Positions 12,917 through 34,118 are shown, counted from the first letter of the stretch. The stretch is 64,000 bases of DNA from Casuarius casuarius (GCA_003342895.1 PTFA01000081.1:124001-188000), one strand, 5' to 3'. Numbers and translations are program-made. The notes: a model not told the origin generated them from the letters alone.

Positions 12917-15900
12917 TAGTTGAAACAGTTTCTGGCAATTCATCACTATTTTCATCTCCCATTGCAAGGGGCACAGCTAACAGCTCATCCTTAGAACAGT
13001 GGAAGGAGGAGCAGAAGACAAAACTTCTCTTCTTTCTAATTGCTAGTATTTGTTAGGGGGCAAAAGGTAACAGGGAGTTCTTTGAAGTGTTGCAGTGGGA
13101 TTTAAACATAGAATAAAACAGCCATAGTGATACTGTTATATAAACAGAGGTGAAATACCTGATGGCTTGTTCATAAATAACAATTACACATTTTCTTCTG
13201 GTGGTTTTAATGAGAAATAACTTGACATAAATTCTTTTTCAGTGACACTCATGTCATTGTCAGGTACTGAAAAGCATGTTTCTCTCAAGTTAAAATGTAC
13301 CGTTTTCAAAAAACAATATATTTTTTCAATTTTCCCATCTTTAGTTTGATTTATTCTTTTAAAAGCTAGAGGGATTAGCGATCCCACTGAAGTCTCTCAT
13401 TTCATTGTCGTAATAGACCATTAGTTATTCAATGACCTTCTTTAGTGGTCTCACAAGAAAAGCAAATTTCTACACTGTCACGTTTTTTGCTGCATGGCTG
13501 ATGAAGCTTTTTTGAAACAGCTTACAGAAAATTTCCCCATCCCAAATTCTGACAAATAATCAGGCTTAAAGAATGTCAGTGAATGAAAAAATTGAAGGAG
13601 AACAAATAGCAAATCTGGTTCAGATTAACTGAAATAGCTTTGATCGTTTTAGAATGCCGGCTTTTGATTTGTGCTATTTTCTTAATTTTTTTCTGTTTTT
13701 AATTTCTATTTCAAAGCCAAAAAAAATCACAGAGTATATATAGAATTTTTACTTCTGAAAATATCTGTACAATTATGTCAATAGTTTTATATCTTGTAAA
13801 AGATACTGTATGGCCAATAACTTAGTTGTACTTACCCTTTCTCACTAAAGATTGTGATTTGGAGAAAGTGTTGTTTCCGAAGGCAAAAATATTTGTTGAA
13901 TTCTCATGCACCTCTAGGGATTGTTTCAAAAAGATTTTTCCTGGTTGCATTGGCTGATTAGTCAAGAACGGTAGTGTTGAGCTGAGTGTTATGAAGAGAG
14001 ACTAATCGTGTGGATCATATAGAGAACAGTATTTCCAAACATCTGAACAGGTCCATCCCGTGTGCGCGCGCCATATATCAGAATGTTCACAGCAGGATTT
14101 TACACAGTTTAATATACAGAAAAAATTATAAGAATACATAAGGTAAAGCAGCAAGGTCTACCATCTTATCAGCTGCTGCAGGTGGAAATGTAATGCTCAG
14201 ACTCTGCAGTTTCCACTTGCAGTGGAAAGCTGAGCAGCAAGAAAGTTGATTAAAATATCTGTTTTTCCTCACATCTCATTTTTTGGCTTTGTGAGCGAAA
14301 GCAGTGCTGTTGTATTTGTGATATTCCAGGGCAACAGGAGATATGTAAGCTACAAAAAAACAAACAAACATAAAAACCAAAACAAACAAATAGAATCCAA
14401 ACCCCAAAAAAATTATTTTCTAGTTTCTCTTATGCACCCTGAATAAAACAAAATTAAACTATTACACCTTCCAGAGTAGCTTTATCTTTTACAGTGAAAG
14501 TTTTGTATTAGTTAGGAACTTGCCATGCTAAAACATCTTTGAAGAATGTTTTTTCTGTAATTTTTTTAATTCACTTTAAATCATACAGCAGGTAGTTTAT
14601 TAGGTTTGGGTTTATTTTATGCTTATTAATAACTAGCAGACTTTTATAGAGTACATGAAGTTTTGTTGGGCTCTTGAAAGCTATTAAAATTTAACAAGCA
14701 AGAGATTGATCTGACTTTACATATACAGGAGTTGCATAATTTCTTCAGTGATTGGGAAGAAATGCATAGTATGTAAAACAACTTTTTAAATAAGTATTTA
14801 CAAGGTCGCCTAAAACTAACCCAAAGCAGTTTTTGCTTTAAATAGCCAGGCTTTGTGCACATGGATGTTTAATCAGCAACTTCCAATACAAATTGCAGAA
14901 CGGCATCTTACCACCTCAGCTTACCCCCATGTTTTTTTTCTGTTGTTTTAATCATATTATTGCTTTTAGAAATCTTATTAAATTAGGTCTGCTTCCCTGG
15001 GTACTGTGTGGTGTGGATGGAGGTTTCCCAATGTTCACGTTAACGGAGTTGTGAATCACATTTTTAACGTTCCCGACAGCACCTCAGTCACTGGAGGAGA
15101 CTACACTTGAATTCAAAAGTCTTGCAAAGCAGTAAGAAATTATACTCAGTGCTGCTAAACTCTGCTAGCTCGTCTGTTGCCCCCACAGTCCCCTTTCGGG
15201 CATTTCACTGTGATTCATTGTAAGGCTGAAGTATTCCAATTCATGGATTTACTATATTAAATTTTCGGAGCCTATTGCTTTTATTCTAGCTAGATGCCCT
15301 TTACAGTTTATTAAAAAGTGCACTTTAAGCATTAAAAAAAGCTTCTCATAAAGAGCATGTGGAAAGTGATTTGGTTAGTACATACTTGTTTTTTAGGCTG
15401 AAAAATGTTTGATTAAGTACTAGGATAACACTGAACTGTAAAAGTACGGAGTACTTTTATTCTGTTTACTTCATGAATGTGGTTGGCTTTTAAGCCCAAG
15501 AATGAATCTGTAATGTCGTATCGACAGGTAGATCAGGCCCTTGGCCTCTGACCGTGCGCAGCACGCTGCGTAGCAGTGCCTCCGCAGGTTGTATTTCTTT
15601 GGTTACCTTCTGTTTGGGAGCTGTTTTGATAGAAATTTGTGGAAGCGATAATCTGTGAAAGCCATTTTGCAGGGGCAGATTACCTCCACTTCCCCGGTCA
15701 CCGCGGCCCGGCTGGCTGGCTTTTCCCCCTCTGCTTGCCCAGACGGTCCCTGCCTGTGCTCTGCTCTCCCTTGTGCCTAGGCTGGAGAGGAGGTGGCTCT
15801 GGGGGCATATTGGCACTCATTTTTTGACCCCGTAAGGCTCAATTCCTGTTCAAAAAGAGCGAGATTTTAAATAGCTCCAAGTTCAGCATGTGTCCCCAAA

Positions 15901-16519
15901 TCCTGTCCTTTTACTTTCTGTAACATTTCGTGGCAGCTTAATGTTCTCTCTCTTTCCTGACGCCTTGCAAAATAGCCATGCATTCACAGGAGGAGCTGGT
16001 TTTATAGCAGGATCAGCAAAACAGCTAGGCACAGTCTGCACTCAGATGTGCAGACTAAAATAACTGAAGAAATGTTCTTTTTATTATTGTGTTGCAATAA
16101 ATAATCCCTTTTCACTGTAGCAGCTAAAATATTTATGTGCATTTTATTTAAGTCAATGATGCCCTTTCAAGTCAAAGTCGAGAGGTGACTATTTACAGAA
16201 TATCTGTTTGGGGAAAGCATTGAAGGGAGTGTTATGCGTGTGGTGGTAATAGGTTATACATGCTATGTTCCTCCTTAGCTGATCATAGTGCATATTTTAT
16301 TTACGCCATTTCACAGCATCATCATCATCATTTTGTGAGGGAAAGGGACCTCACTTTATTTTTACAGCTAAAGCTTTACATAATTCTACAAAATAGTTTA
16401 GAATGAGTGAAGATACAGCATGTGTTGAAGTAAATGCATATTCCAGAAATGGAATCTATTTTTAGAAATTAAATTTGCCCATCCATAAAAGCACATGAAA
16501 GGTCACTGCTGCTGCTGAA

Positions 16520-16534
16520 GATTGCCTAGCAATT
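16520..16534. promoter_or_regulatory. X-box-like (RFX) motif in intron
   Basis: GATTGCCTAGCAATTC contains opposed half-sites TTGCC and GCAA, resembling RFX X-boxes (GTTGCC-NN-GGCAAC). A single short motif of this kind is weak evidence. Confidence 0.25.
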
Positions 16535-17439
16535 CGGTTGCATCAAATATCAGAAAGAAAACAAGATGTGTGATGCATGGGGTACAGACTGTTTAAGCTG
16601 TGCTGCTTTGCACTGGAAAAACAGCAGCATCTGAAAGGATGCGAAGGAGGCATTTTACAATTTGCATGGCGATTCAGGTGATCTGACTTCATGTTGGAGG
16701 ACATTAGAGCAGGGACAGAATAGGATTTTGAAAGGAGGCTTGAAAGCAAAAAGAGAGCAAATGAGCACCTAAAGTGCAGTCTTGGATCCCCCTCTTCTTC
16801 CTTTTCTCTGTCTCTGGAGAAGTAGGTTAGTTTGTTTTTCCCCTCGCAGAAGTGGACAGCATGCTGTGACAACTGTCAGACCAAAAGGAAGCGTCCGTAG
16901 TGAGAAGAGAGAGAGTCCGAGCTGGTCTAATAAGCCCTCGATTTCTTCCGATTTTTAAATTTATTGAATCCGTAAGGTGATTAAATACCAAACAGGATCA
17001 TTCCACTATGGCCAGAGGTTTTCTCTGCATCTCAAATTATTATACATTTTCAGTTAAATGAATAATTAATGTGGAATGTAACTACTGATATTTAACATTT
17101 CCTATTGTTAGTTCAAAATGTTTGCTCTTGCCTTGCTCTCATTTGTTTTGATCAATAGGGCAGGATGGTGCTAGTTTAAAATGCAGTGAATAGGACTAGG
17201 GGGGAATATTTTTGTGGGGTTTTTTGGAAATAGAAATTAGTAACACTACTACTCCCAGCTCTTGCTATTTATTTTTATTTCTCTGGCACTGTTCTAAACG
17301 GCCAGGTATTTTTACAAAATTCAGTCTCTAAGTCTGTCCATGCTAATTCTTGTAATTATTCGCAAAATTACAGACCATCGCTACAGGATAACCAAATAAT
17401 AGCCATCTCAAATTTCATCCATCTTGCAAAGTCAAGAGA

Positions 17440-18140
17440 AAAGATTGCCTTCGAGTCCCGGTCGGCGCTTGCAGCAGACGCTGGCAGTACGAGGACGGGA
17501 GGGAGGCTGAACCTGTTACAGCCCCGCTACCCTCCGCTGCTCGAACCAGGAGCTGCCGCGGCGAAGGAAGCCGCGGAGGGAAGCCGCACCTTCCCCGTCC
17601 AGCCCCACGCTGCTCAGGGCTTGAAAAGTTAAACCCAACGGCTTGAATTCTGGCCAGAAAGCTCTTGGCAGGCTGGCAGTGCCAGGAGCGCGGCTCCGTG
17701 CGGCGTGCCCCCGCCTGCTGCCCTGCTGCAGAGCTGCCTCCCCGCCATTTCGGGCAGCGCGCTCCCGTTTCCAGCCTCGCGCGTGGCCCCGTGCGGGTGA
17801 CAGGCGCATGCACGAGTGCTGGCGAAGGCTCCCAGGGGACGTGGCGCGAGAGCAGCAGATGCGGTGCTTGTGGCGTTCGCAGGCTGGTCGGCAGGTCAGG
17901 CTGCGGGTGCCACTGCTGCCCTGGCCCGCGAGAGCCTCCGGTGCCGCCCGGGGACTCACCGGCCATGCAGCCGGCCACCATATGGAGCCTCTCCTCCTGA
18001 CAGAGACGTGGGATGTTAGGAAAGGCCAGGCAGCGTCGGGAGGGCGTGTGGAGATGCGGAGATGTAGGGAGGTTGAGGCGTTATGGCCGAGGGGAGGCAC
18101 AGGGTCCGGGCGGCTGGCTGTGTATATGGTGGAAGATGCT
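17440..18140. promoter_or_regulatory. Intragenic CpG island in ELAVL4 intron
   Basis: Between about 17461 and 18000 I count roughly 50 CpG dinucleotides at about 64% GC, an observed/expected ratio near 0.9. The flanking intron is AT-rich and CpG-poor. Several overlapping long ORFs (up to about 190 codons, both strands) result from the high GC and have no recognisable domain. Unmethylated intragenic islands often mark alternative promoters or Polycomb targets. A promoter here would yield a transcript entering ELAVL4 just upstream of RRM2. Confidence 0.65.
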
Positions 18141-21100
18141 GGGAGGAGCTGGGCCCGCTGTGTTGTGGTGAAGATGAGTGTGAATTTAAGTGTTCCACGT
18201 ATTTGATTGCGTTGGGCACCCTCCGCTACAGGGATGCAGCGTTTCGTTTCGAGTCAGGCAGGTGCAGCACCCAACGTGCTCTTACAGCTGATCAGGTAGA
18301 TTTAGACACACTCAGCTGCATTCGGTTTTTCCTAAGCTCCAGTGAAGCCTTGTAATGGGTAGAGGTGTAAAAGAGCATGCACTCCTTTCCTTCCGTGGAA
18401 ACTTAGATTACAAGCGTTTGCAAGCTGCAGATCTGGGATGTAGTCCTTCCTCTGTAGTTCCTTTTAAAATTAAGATAATCGTTTTGGTCTATTGTGTGGT
18501 AGCCCGTTAGCCATAGAAGAGGGGTCATCTGCTATGACTGCAGATCCCCAGAATAAAGCCTTGGACAGGAAGCTTTAAAGATGCCACAGATCTGGAAAGG
18601 CTCAACTAAGTTTACAGTATTTTTGCTCTTTAGGAGGAGGCTCTGTCTGTGTAACCTTTTGGACTTTGTAGTGCTTGTTAACAAATTCTTTTTCACCCTA
18701 GTGCCTGTAGTAATTCAGCCGCTCTAATGTAGGGGACCTTTCAGTGCTGTGTTTTGTGCAAATTCCAATTTGGCTTTGCTGCTTTCAGCATGCACCAGAG
18801 CGCCTGTACCTATTAGTCTTGTGCATCTGTTCTTAATCGAGATTTCTTTTTAACTGCTTCAGTTTTGCCAACGAGTCCTTTTCATTCCGCAGAGCAGGAG
18901 CAATTATTTCTCTTAGCCCTGCTCTTGATACAGCCAGAGTGCTTCTAGGTTATTATCTATGGACGTCTTTCCTGAAATGATGGGATAGACCATTGTATCT
19001 TACCTGCAATCATAATTAATCCCAGTAAAATGGCATTAAATCACTCAACAGTAAAGTGCGTTGTCACTCCCTTACCATCCCCCATCCAAGGACTTGGAGA
19101 AGAGAAAGGAGAAAGTAGTGCATTTTGCAGATGTGAAGATACTCGAGATTTTGGTCTTGAGCATCTGGACCAGGGGCTTTTCCGTGTGTGTGTATTTGGG
19201 CAACATGCATAGCTTTTACAGGAGGGTTGCTCAAACCTGAATTTTTGTACAGAGTAAGGGCATGCACAAGGGCCCTGAAGTGGATGTAAGGACTTTGTTT
19301 CTTTTCTGTCCTTACTACATCGTCTGGCTTTAGGCAAATTTTATTTCCATGTTCCCTGGTTTTATATGTGGGTGAAGCGAGGAGGATGGCACTTGCTTAC
19401 CTGCGTGGAGCTCTTTGGCCCGTCGGCATTAGGTGCTTGCAGGGCTTTACAACAGAGCAAGCAGGAGAGGCTGTGGCTGGAAGGAAGTGTCATCCCCATC
19501 TTGCACATTTGGACCTTGGGCAGAAACAAATTGTGACCCATGCAAAATCATGCAAGAAATCCTACATCTGCAGGGGGACAAAGCGGAGTCTTTCAGAATT
19601 AAGGTCGTTATGAAGTTGTTTGTTTCCTTTGTCGCGGGAACGTGTTATACAAGCGATTTGTGAAAGGTGCCCAGGGAGTCGTTTAACACCGGCTGCACCT
19701 CACCTGCGAGAGGCTGGAGATGCGTCTCGGGGATTAGAAGTGCCGTCAGCTGGCTGGTTCGGTGGCCTGGGGACGCCTGCGCTGCCATGCAGCGCGCTCT
19801 GATTAAAGGCTCCTGTCTGGTCTCGCATTCCCCAGATTAGTAACACTAGATGCAGAGCGTGATGCATATTTCTTCTCGAAGAAGAGAAGTTCTGGTTTTA
19901 AGAGACAGGAGCCGCTAGGTTGCTTGTCGGCAGACGCTGTGACCAGGGGCAGGGCGGCTCTGCCGGCAGAGCACGTCGTGTCGCTGAGCGACGGTGCCGC
20001 TCCGCTTTGGAGGAGGCAGAAGCCTGCGAGGTCTCTCTGCCTTGCTCTATTTAGACCTACTGTGGGGAGGAGTCGTCTAAAGATGGACTTCAGGTTTGAG
20101 AAGCCCAGGATTAGTAGAGGAGCTGAAGGCATCCTTTTAAGATGAGCAGCAGTGAAATGGTTGAGTGTCAGCGTTTAAATGGCTGCCATTAAGTGTCAAG
20201 AGCGTTGCCTCTTTAAGACGTATGGGATGTGTTCATGCCTCTGGGTGCTTTTGCTAGAGGCTGGCTGACTCGCAAGGGCCAGACTGCATCAATTTACATT
20301 CTTAAGAGTCTCGAGGTTAGAAATTTTTCAAGACGTCTTCTGCATGGGGAAATGGGTAGGAATCAATAGGGAAAATAACTGCCCTATCTTGCAGATTTTT
20401 CCATGCTCACAAACTGAAAATAATTGTGCATTTCCATGGCAGTTATGAAATGCTGGCCCCTACATGTCTCCAGTAGCGTTCAGAGAGAGCAGTGCAGTCT
20501 CTTAAGAGAGGGCTACTGAAGAGAAGCACTTACACAAGCTAACCGGTGTTCAATGTCAGATGAGAAATATCCTAGCAAATGTTTTTTTTTTTTCCACTGT
20601 TACTGTGTGTATATTTATAGAAATGAACATTGGAGGCTAGTGAGCCATAAAATGAATTGGATAATATTTTATTATCTTCCTTGCAAATTTGACCTAAGAA
20701 CTCTAGAATGATCTTATGCGGTGAAATCTAACACCTTCATCAGACCTGCAACCATCGTATGAACGGACAAACTCCTCCGCCCTGAGAACGGCCTGAGCCA
20801 ACAGCAGTTTGGCATAATCCAGCTCATTTATTTGGGTTTCTTGTGGTGGTTCAGATTTCCAAATTCTTTTCTTTTTCAGTGTGTTATTTCATTATAGGGC
20901 CCTAACACTGCTGTGAGCAAAAAACGATTCTTAATGGGAGAAAAGTGTGAATATAAAGAATGCTGCATCTTTACTGAGCGCTTTACGGGTTTCAGTGACA
21001 AAATGGGAGTTTTTGGCTCATCTCCTTGATAACTTTTACATCACAGGGAACTTCTGCGGTGGTGGAGGGTCAGGGTGGGTAGTTTCTTCCTTTGATAGTT

Positions 21101-21504
21101 AATACATCTGGAGTACACCTAGTCCGCAGTGCTAACTGAGTAATAGCTCGAAAGCAGGATGACACGGTCTAACCAATCGATTTGTCTTTGGCTGACCTGC
21201 GAGGGAAGATGAAAAAGATTCAAAAGCTGATAAATAATTGACATTACTAGCCTTGCATCCATTCAGCTTGCAACCTTTTCTCCTTGATATTAAAGACAGC
21301 TGAGCTGCTTTTGGCAGCTTGTGGCCCAGTCTCCTCTGCAACCTGGATGTTTGATTGCAGGAGGAATTAAAATTAGATCTGAGCGGTGATACGTGTTTAC
21401 AGGTGCTCTCAGTAGATGAATTTGTGAGAAAGTACACAGTATATCTGTCCAGTGTGTGTCTGCATGACACTCACAAGAACAGGGTAGAATATTTTTGGTA
21501 TAGG

Positions 21505-21570
21505 GGTGTGTGTATATGTGTATATATGGGGTGTGTGTGTGTATTTTTTTTATATATAGAGAGAGAGAGG
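21505..21570. repeat. TG/TA/GA microsatellite
   Basis: A compound simple repeat: GTGTGTGTATATGTGTATAT, then (GT)n, a T run, TATATATA and (GA)5. Confidence 0.85.
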
Positions 21571-21924
21571 GGTCAGGTGCTTAGTGCTCTGGAATGAGTG
21601 GTTTTGCATATCCCCCTGCTTTGCATGTTCCCAGTAATGTGGCATTTGGTTAATAAACATGCCAGTGTGATAAAACCCAAAGGAAACCCCTGGCTCTTTT
21701 CCCAGGAACTTTATTAATTTTGCAGCTCTCAGTTTTGAGCAGTAGGTAAGATCCCTAGCCCCCACCCAAGTCTCTTAAGTGTTTTTTAAACTGTTATTCC
21801 TAAAGCAGGTTAAACTCTAGGTGTCTGAAACTTGACAGTGCCTTTCTCAAGGTAAGATGTTTGCAGAGTGTATTTTCGTAGAGACGCGCTGCTTTTCTGA
21901 ATGCTCCAGTGCCGTCTTGGCCAC

Positions 21925-21965
21925 GTTGAAGTCAATGGCAGACCTTCCTCTGACTGAAGAGAGGG
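21925..21965. repeat. Fragment of an old amniote interspersed repeat
   Basis: 'gttgaagtcaatggcagacc' (21928-21947) resembles the widespread amniote repeat motif TTGACTTCAATGGGAG. It is short, so the call is tentative. Confidence 0.3.
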
Positions 21966-24013
21966 GGCTTAACTCCGGGATTGCAATGCTCTTGAAGACT
22001 CGGGAGTTAATCGTACTGGTTTGGGCCTGGGATAAGTTGGACAACATACAGTGAATCTCCCAGACTGGGCCTAGATTTTGTATCCCATCCCTCACGTGGC
22101 AGCCAGGTTGCTTTTATCTTGGGTCACTTGATGGTCTTCCCAGAGCCTGCTCCAAACCATATGATAGTTTTGCAGCAGCACATACTTGAGGAGTCAAATG
22201 AGAAGACACCAAAATAAGACACCACAAAACCAAGCACAGCCTCAAACCATATTTTTGTGCATGCTATCTGTAGATGAAAGCACAGTGTAGTTATCCCTAT
22301 TTCCCTCTGCCCCAAGCATCCAGCATGGTCTTTAGTTACCTAACAGCCAAGTGGTGTCACGTGTATGCTGGCCTTGGTGCATCACAGGGAGTTTGGGAGC
22401 CGTGACTGTGCGACTCGCATGCATGCACCTCAGAGTTCGTGGGCCATGAGGTCCTAAATCACTAAGGCACATGATAGTTCCCACCCCAGTTTTCATTTAA
22501 ACACTAATCTCTGTTTCTGAACGCTTCTCTGCTTGTTGCTTCTGCGGGTGTCTTTATACGTCGCTACCTGAGCTTGCCTCAGTTGAGATAAATGTTTCAT
22601 CTAACCTCTTTTTCACATTTCCTTCCCTGAATTTTCCACCTCCTCTCTTTAGCCTTCTCTCTAAATGTTAGTTTTAAAAGGTTATGTACAAACATGCAAG
22701 TTATAAAGAAGTTGCCAAAAACCTTAAAATGTAAAATCTTTAGAGTTTGTCTCTATTATGTACAGAGGATTGTAGAAGCGAATATTAGTCATTCACATCA
22801 TTTTCTGTGTTGAGTCAACATCTATTTTTAGGTGTGGAGCAGATAAAGACAACTCTTTGACACATAAAACACAAAGACATCCATTTGACATCGTTTGTGT
22901 TTGGGCTAAGGCTGGAGGAGAGGGGAAGACAATTGCTGAATGCATTGTATTCATGGTGGGACCCCCCCATTTCCTCCCAAGACACGTTTTAAGACATAAT
23001 GCAGAAAAGTACTGATCTGTTTATATTTAAATAAATCAAGATGAAGTGCAGAATATTCAAGTTCATATCCAACGCTATTTCAGATGTGCTGCAAAATAAT
23101 TCTTCGTGATCCATGCTGACTGTTTGCCATTAGGCTTTATCCAGGAAGTACTTCTATTACTTTAAATGTATATATTATTCTAAGTGTATGTATTATTTTA
23201 AAAGTGCAGAAGGGCTTTTATGCACATACTGTAATTATAAATCTTATTTTTCTCTTAGCTCTGGATTTATATTTCCATAGATAGAACAGCAGTTCAGAGA
23301 GAGTTCATTTAATAATTTTCCAACAGTATACGTGCAGTGCCTCAGCTAGATTTTTCTCATTTATTTGTCCATAATATTTTACGGTCTGATTTTGGGCTCA
23401 TAGTGCAAGGGAACTTCTTCTGATAAATTGCAGATATGACAATGAGTGTCAGCATACAGTTCCCCAAGCAGATGTTCATTTAGTCTAATTTCCCCAGCAC
23501 TTCATAGTTCATCCAGAGCAGATCTTGCCAGCTCAGGATGAAAACACCGAGAGAGGGAGAGAGCACAGAAGATCACTCTGCAAATAATCTGATGTTTCAG
23601 ACACTTCAAACAGAAAAAACAAAAAAACCACCACTGGAACTTCAGAAAGCTACGTATAGTCTGAGTTGTTATATGTTGGATACAGTAAATCATCTATACA
23701 CCCACAGCCCAAAGGGGTAAATTTACAAAGCTCTGCGTAGGAAGTTGCACGTTAATCTACCTCTGAACAATAGTTATTTTGTGCCTGCACTTAAGAAACC
23801 CTTTGCATTTGTTTTTAAGCTATCTCTAGCTGCTTCTTTGTTCTTCTAACATTTTCTGGCTTTGTTGGTTTTGCAGAACAAGTAGCCTCCAGACTCTAGG
23901 GTTATTCAAGCTAACGTTAAAGCTTGTAAAAGGGTAGAAAATAATCTGTCTGTTTAAAATGCGAAGGGTAGAACAAGCTAACTAATGTGCATTTCCTTTT
24001 CTTAAATCCCTAG

Positions 24014-26213
<2,200 letters not shown>

Positions 26214-26252
26214 GCTGGACAATTTGCTTAATATGGCCTATGGCGTAAAGAG
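26214..26252 (+). CDS. ELAVL4: ELAVL4 39-nt alternative hinge exon
   Basis: This cassette exon of exactly 39 nt adds LDNLLNMAYGVK and completes an Arg codon with the next exon. Its length is a multiple of three, so inclusion or skipping keeps the frame. In mammals this segment separates HuD from the shorter HuDmex form and affects nuclear-cytoplasmic shuttling (family knowledge). The acceptor CTTCTCTTTTCAG is strong. The donor AG|GTAATT is moderate. No mutation is visible relative to the mammalian peptide. Confidence 0.96.
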
Positions 26253-30980
<4,728 letters not shown>

Positions 30981-32866
30981 ATTTCATATCCTTACTTACT
31001 AAAATATATATATATAAATATATATACGAACAAAACAAAACAAAACAAAAAAAACTCTTCAAGGCTTATATTCAACCATGGACTTTATAAGCCAGTGTTG
31101 CCTAAGTATTAAAACATTGGATATCCTGTGATGAACAGGAAAGGATTTTATAATGCTTAGAAAAAAAAAAAAAAAACCTTTGATGCATTGAATGTTCTTT
31201 CATAGCTGTCGTTGTTGAATATAATATACATAGATAACAATGTGCAGGGATTTTTACCCGGCCAGCTAGTTTTACTACCTTCCTTGAAGGTGGGTCTTTT
31301 TAAGATGACCATTCACTCATTTGAAAAAAAAATAAAACAAAAACAATTTTTACGAACTAATGGGATTAAAAGCGAGAAAAAAGATTTTTCTTTTCTTTTC
31401 TTCTTTTCAAAACATTGATCCAATCAGATTGGTAAACCCCCCCACATAAATTAAAGAGGAACAATAAAAATTGCAAAAAGAAGAACATAATTTTGCAACT
31501 TTTTTTATTTTTCCTTTTTTCTTTTGTATCATGTGAACTAAACAGTCTTCTGTTAGGGAATGGGGTAAAGGGGGATACCTGATGACATAACAATTTAAAT
31601 AACATTAACAATGTTGCCAAAGAGGTGGTCTCTTTGCTGAAAATGGGTTTCAAGAAAAATCTATTTTTATAAAATATAAAGAATTTTTACAAGAGAATCT
31701 GGATTTGAGAAAAAATATTTTGACTGGCTAATTTAGGGGAAATTGACAACTTTGTCATGTTCATACTGCACTGGTAACTTTTTAGAGATCAAGATGTGTG
31801 TTTTAAACTGGATTAGTAGATTGTTTTTTGAAGGATGGGCTACAAACAGATGATCTTCGTATCTTTTCATAGCATGTAATAAAAATATTAAATACAGTAC
31901 GGGAGAGTGTTCTTCCCAGGCACGCAGTTACCCACAGTCAAAACCCAAAAGCAAGGAGATGAGTTGCAAGACGGTTTTTCTTTAAGTCATCAGTATGGGA
32001 TATCAGCAGAACAAAAGTTAAAAAATTAATTTTTTGATCAAAAACTTCCTTGGTTTGAGCAGTAGGTGCTACAAAATTATTTACATATCTTAGTATCATA
32101 GTTAAATGTAATGTGTTTAGAAAAAATACATTTGCTTTAAATTTGTTAAGAATTTTCAAATTCACTTTATAGCCCATGCTAATATAATTGGGCTGTGTTG
32201 GCACATTTGGAACACTGTTTATGTTGCTTGAAACACTTATTTATTTAATTGCCGATGTGATGCATATGGCCAAAATCAAATATAGCTAGTTTGGCTAGTC
32301 TACTTATTTGTTTACTTAAACTATGGGAAGAAGCATATTATTGTGTCATTTTGTTGTGTGTGTATGTGTATATATAATATAAATATATATATATATAAAG
32401 TTATTTTTTCTTTTGGTTAATTTATTATAAGTTGTAACACTTTGCTAGTTTTGTTTGTATATGTCTTAAAATGTTTTCTTATGATACTTAAGTGACAGAG
32501 GTATCAAGGTAACTTGTGTAGAAATATTGTTTGATATATTGTCATGTTTGTTGTGAATATTTTTTCTTACTGCACAGTAGAAAAGAAAACAACTGGGTCT
32601 TTATTTTAATGTAATTCAGATTGGGGAAAACAGAGCTAAGGGAACAAAATGACTGAGGGGGTGCTCTCCCATGTCCAGTGCACTGATCATTTTAGTATGT
32701 TTGTGCTTTGTACGGTTATATATTTAAAACAAAAAAGGGTCATGCTCTTCCCTGAGTACTAGAAACAGTTACTCGCTATGCATAATCTAGTTGATAGTTA
32801 AATTTGCTATTGCTTTTCTTGTCTTGTTATATAAAATCTTTTCAATACAAGTTTAGTCTTAATGGT

Positions 32867-32872
32867 AATAAA
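32867..32872 (+). terminator. Candidate ELAVL4 poly(A) signal AATAAA (proximal)
   Basis: AATAAA is followed within about 30-50 nt by a GU/U-rich stretch (TTGTGCTTATTTTGTGCATT), a good downstream element. Use would give a 3' UTR of about 1.9 kb. Confidence 0.6.
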
Positions 32873-33389
32873 ACGTTATGGTTATTTATAACTTGTGCTT
32901 ATTTTGTGCATTTTTTCCATGCTATACCCACTAACTGCATGTAGACTAAGTATTGTTTTTTCACACTGAAGAGGCAAACTTTTGTAGTAGACAAATAACT
33001 AAAGCAAAGGCTGCATCATAATTTTATCAGTTTTTTACTTTAACAATGTTAGATTTTAGTTTAAAGGAACACTCATTCAATGTTCAGGGAAACCTTTATA
33101 CATCATCTGCTATGAATGAGCGCAGTTTGCTGGGAAAGTTTTGATGCATTTGCTAAGCATTAGTGGGGAAGGCATGTCAGAATCTTTTCTCTACGATGTG
33201 TTTTACTATCTGAATAATAATAATAATTTAAAAAAATCTTTCTTAGGACCAGGCAGTTGTATACTTTAGTTATAATGAATGACTTCATGTTAACCTTGCT
33301 AGTTTAGATCATTTCTGAGGGAAAGTATTGTAAATGTTTTTTTCATAACCTTGTTGTGTTTGAATTATTTGTACTTTAATTGTCCAGAC

Positions 33390-33395
33390 AATAAA
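33390..33395 (+). terminator. Candidate ELAVL4 poly(A) signal AATAAA (middle)
   Basis: AATAAA is followed by GAAAGTGTGTAG, a short GU-rich element somewhat close to the signal. Use would give a 3' UTR of about 2.4 kb. Confidence 0.45.
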
Positions 33396-34118
33396 TGAAA
33401 GTGTGTAGAATGGCTATGGACTTTCCACCTTTTTAACCGTGTTCAGATGTTTTAGTAATCCCAGCCACACCTCAAATGTGGTAGATGTTATAGTCTGATT
33501 TCAGAAGCAAGGTCTTAAAGGGAGATAAAGGTATTAGTCAAACCAGATTAAGCATATTCATTATTTATTTTTCCTTTTGAAGGTTAGAAAGAATCAGACA
33601 TTTAAGATGTTTAACACGAAATACCAAACTGTAACTGTAATCAAATAACTTTATTTATTTGAATGTGGAAGATACTGAAGGATTTCTACTCTATACAGTA
33701 TTTCTACACAATGAAAATACTGACTCAGTCAATATCGAGATGAAACAAAAGTAGCAAACTTTGGCATTATACAGTTTTTAAGCCATCATTTAATTTGATT
33801 GACTTTTCTATGAATATGCTATGAATGTCATGCAATATGGAACAGTTTACATATTATCTGCTGTACAACAGTATATATGATCACCTTCCAAATTTGATTC
33901 TTTTCACCATGTATTATAACTAGAGTTGATATCTCTTTCAGCTGATTTGTTTGAATCCCATTAATACAAGTATTCACTTCATGTTTATGTTCTGTAACAT
34001 TCACTAATTGAAAATATGTACCTTGTAAAACTGCGACATTGAATTTCATAATTGAGATTAGGAAAAATATATCAGAGGACTGGATGGACTGTGCGGTTCT
34101 TCAGCTCCTTCACCTATT

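Noticed and set aside
15439..15459. A small inverted repeat, TAAAAGTAC-GGA-GTACTTTTA
   Set aside because: Nine-base arms of AT-rich sequence are expected by chance in 64 kb. TCAGCATTC-A-GAATGCTGA at 9898-9916 was set aside for the same reason.
17643..18206. Overlapping ORFs of 110-194 codons on both strands in the GC-rich intronic block
   Set aside because: They overlap in several frames and strands, have no recognisable domain and are expected where stop codons are rare because of high GC. I treat the region as a CpG island.
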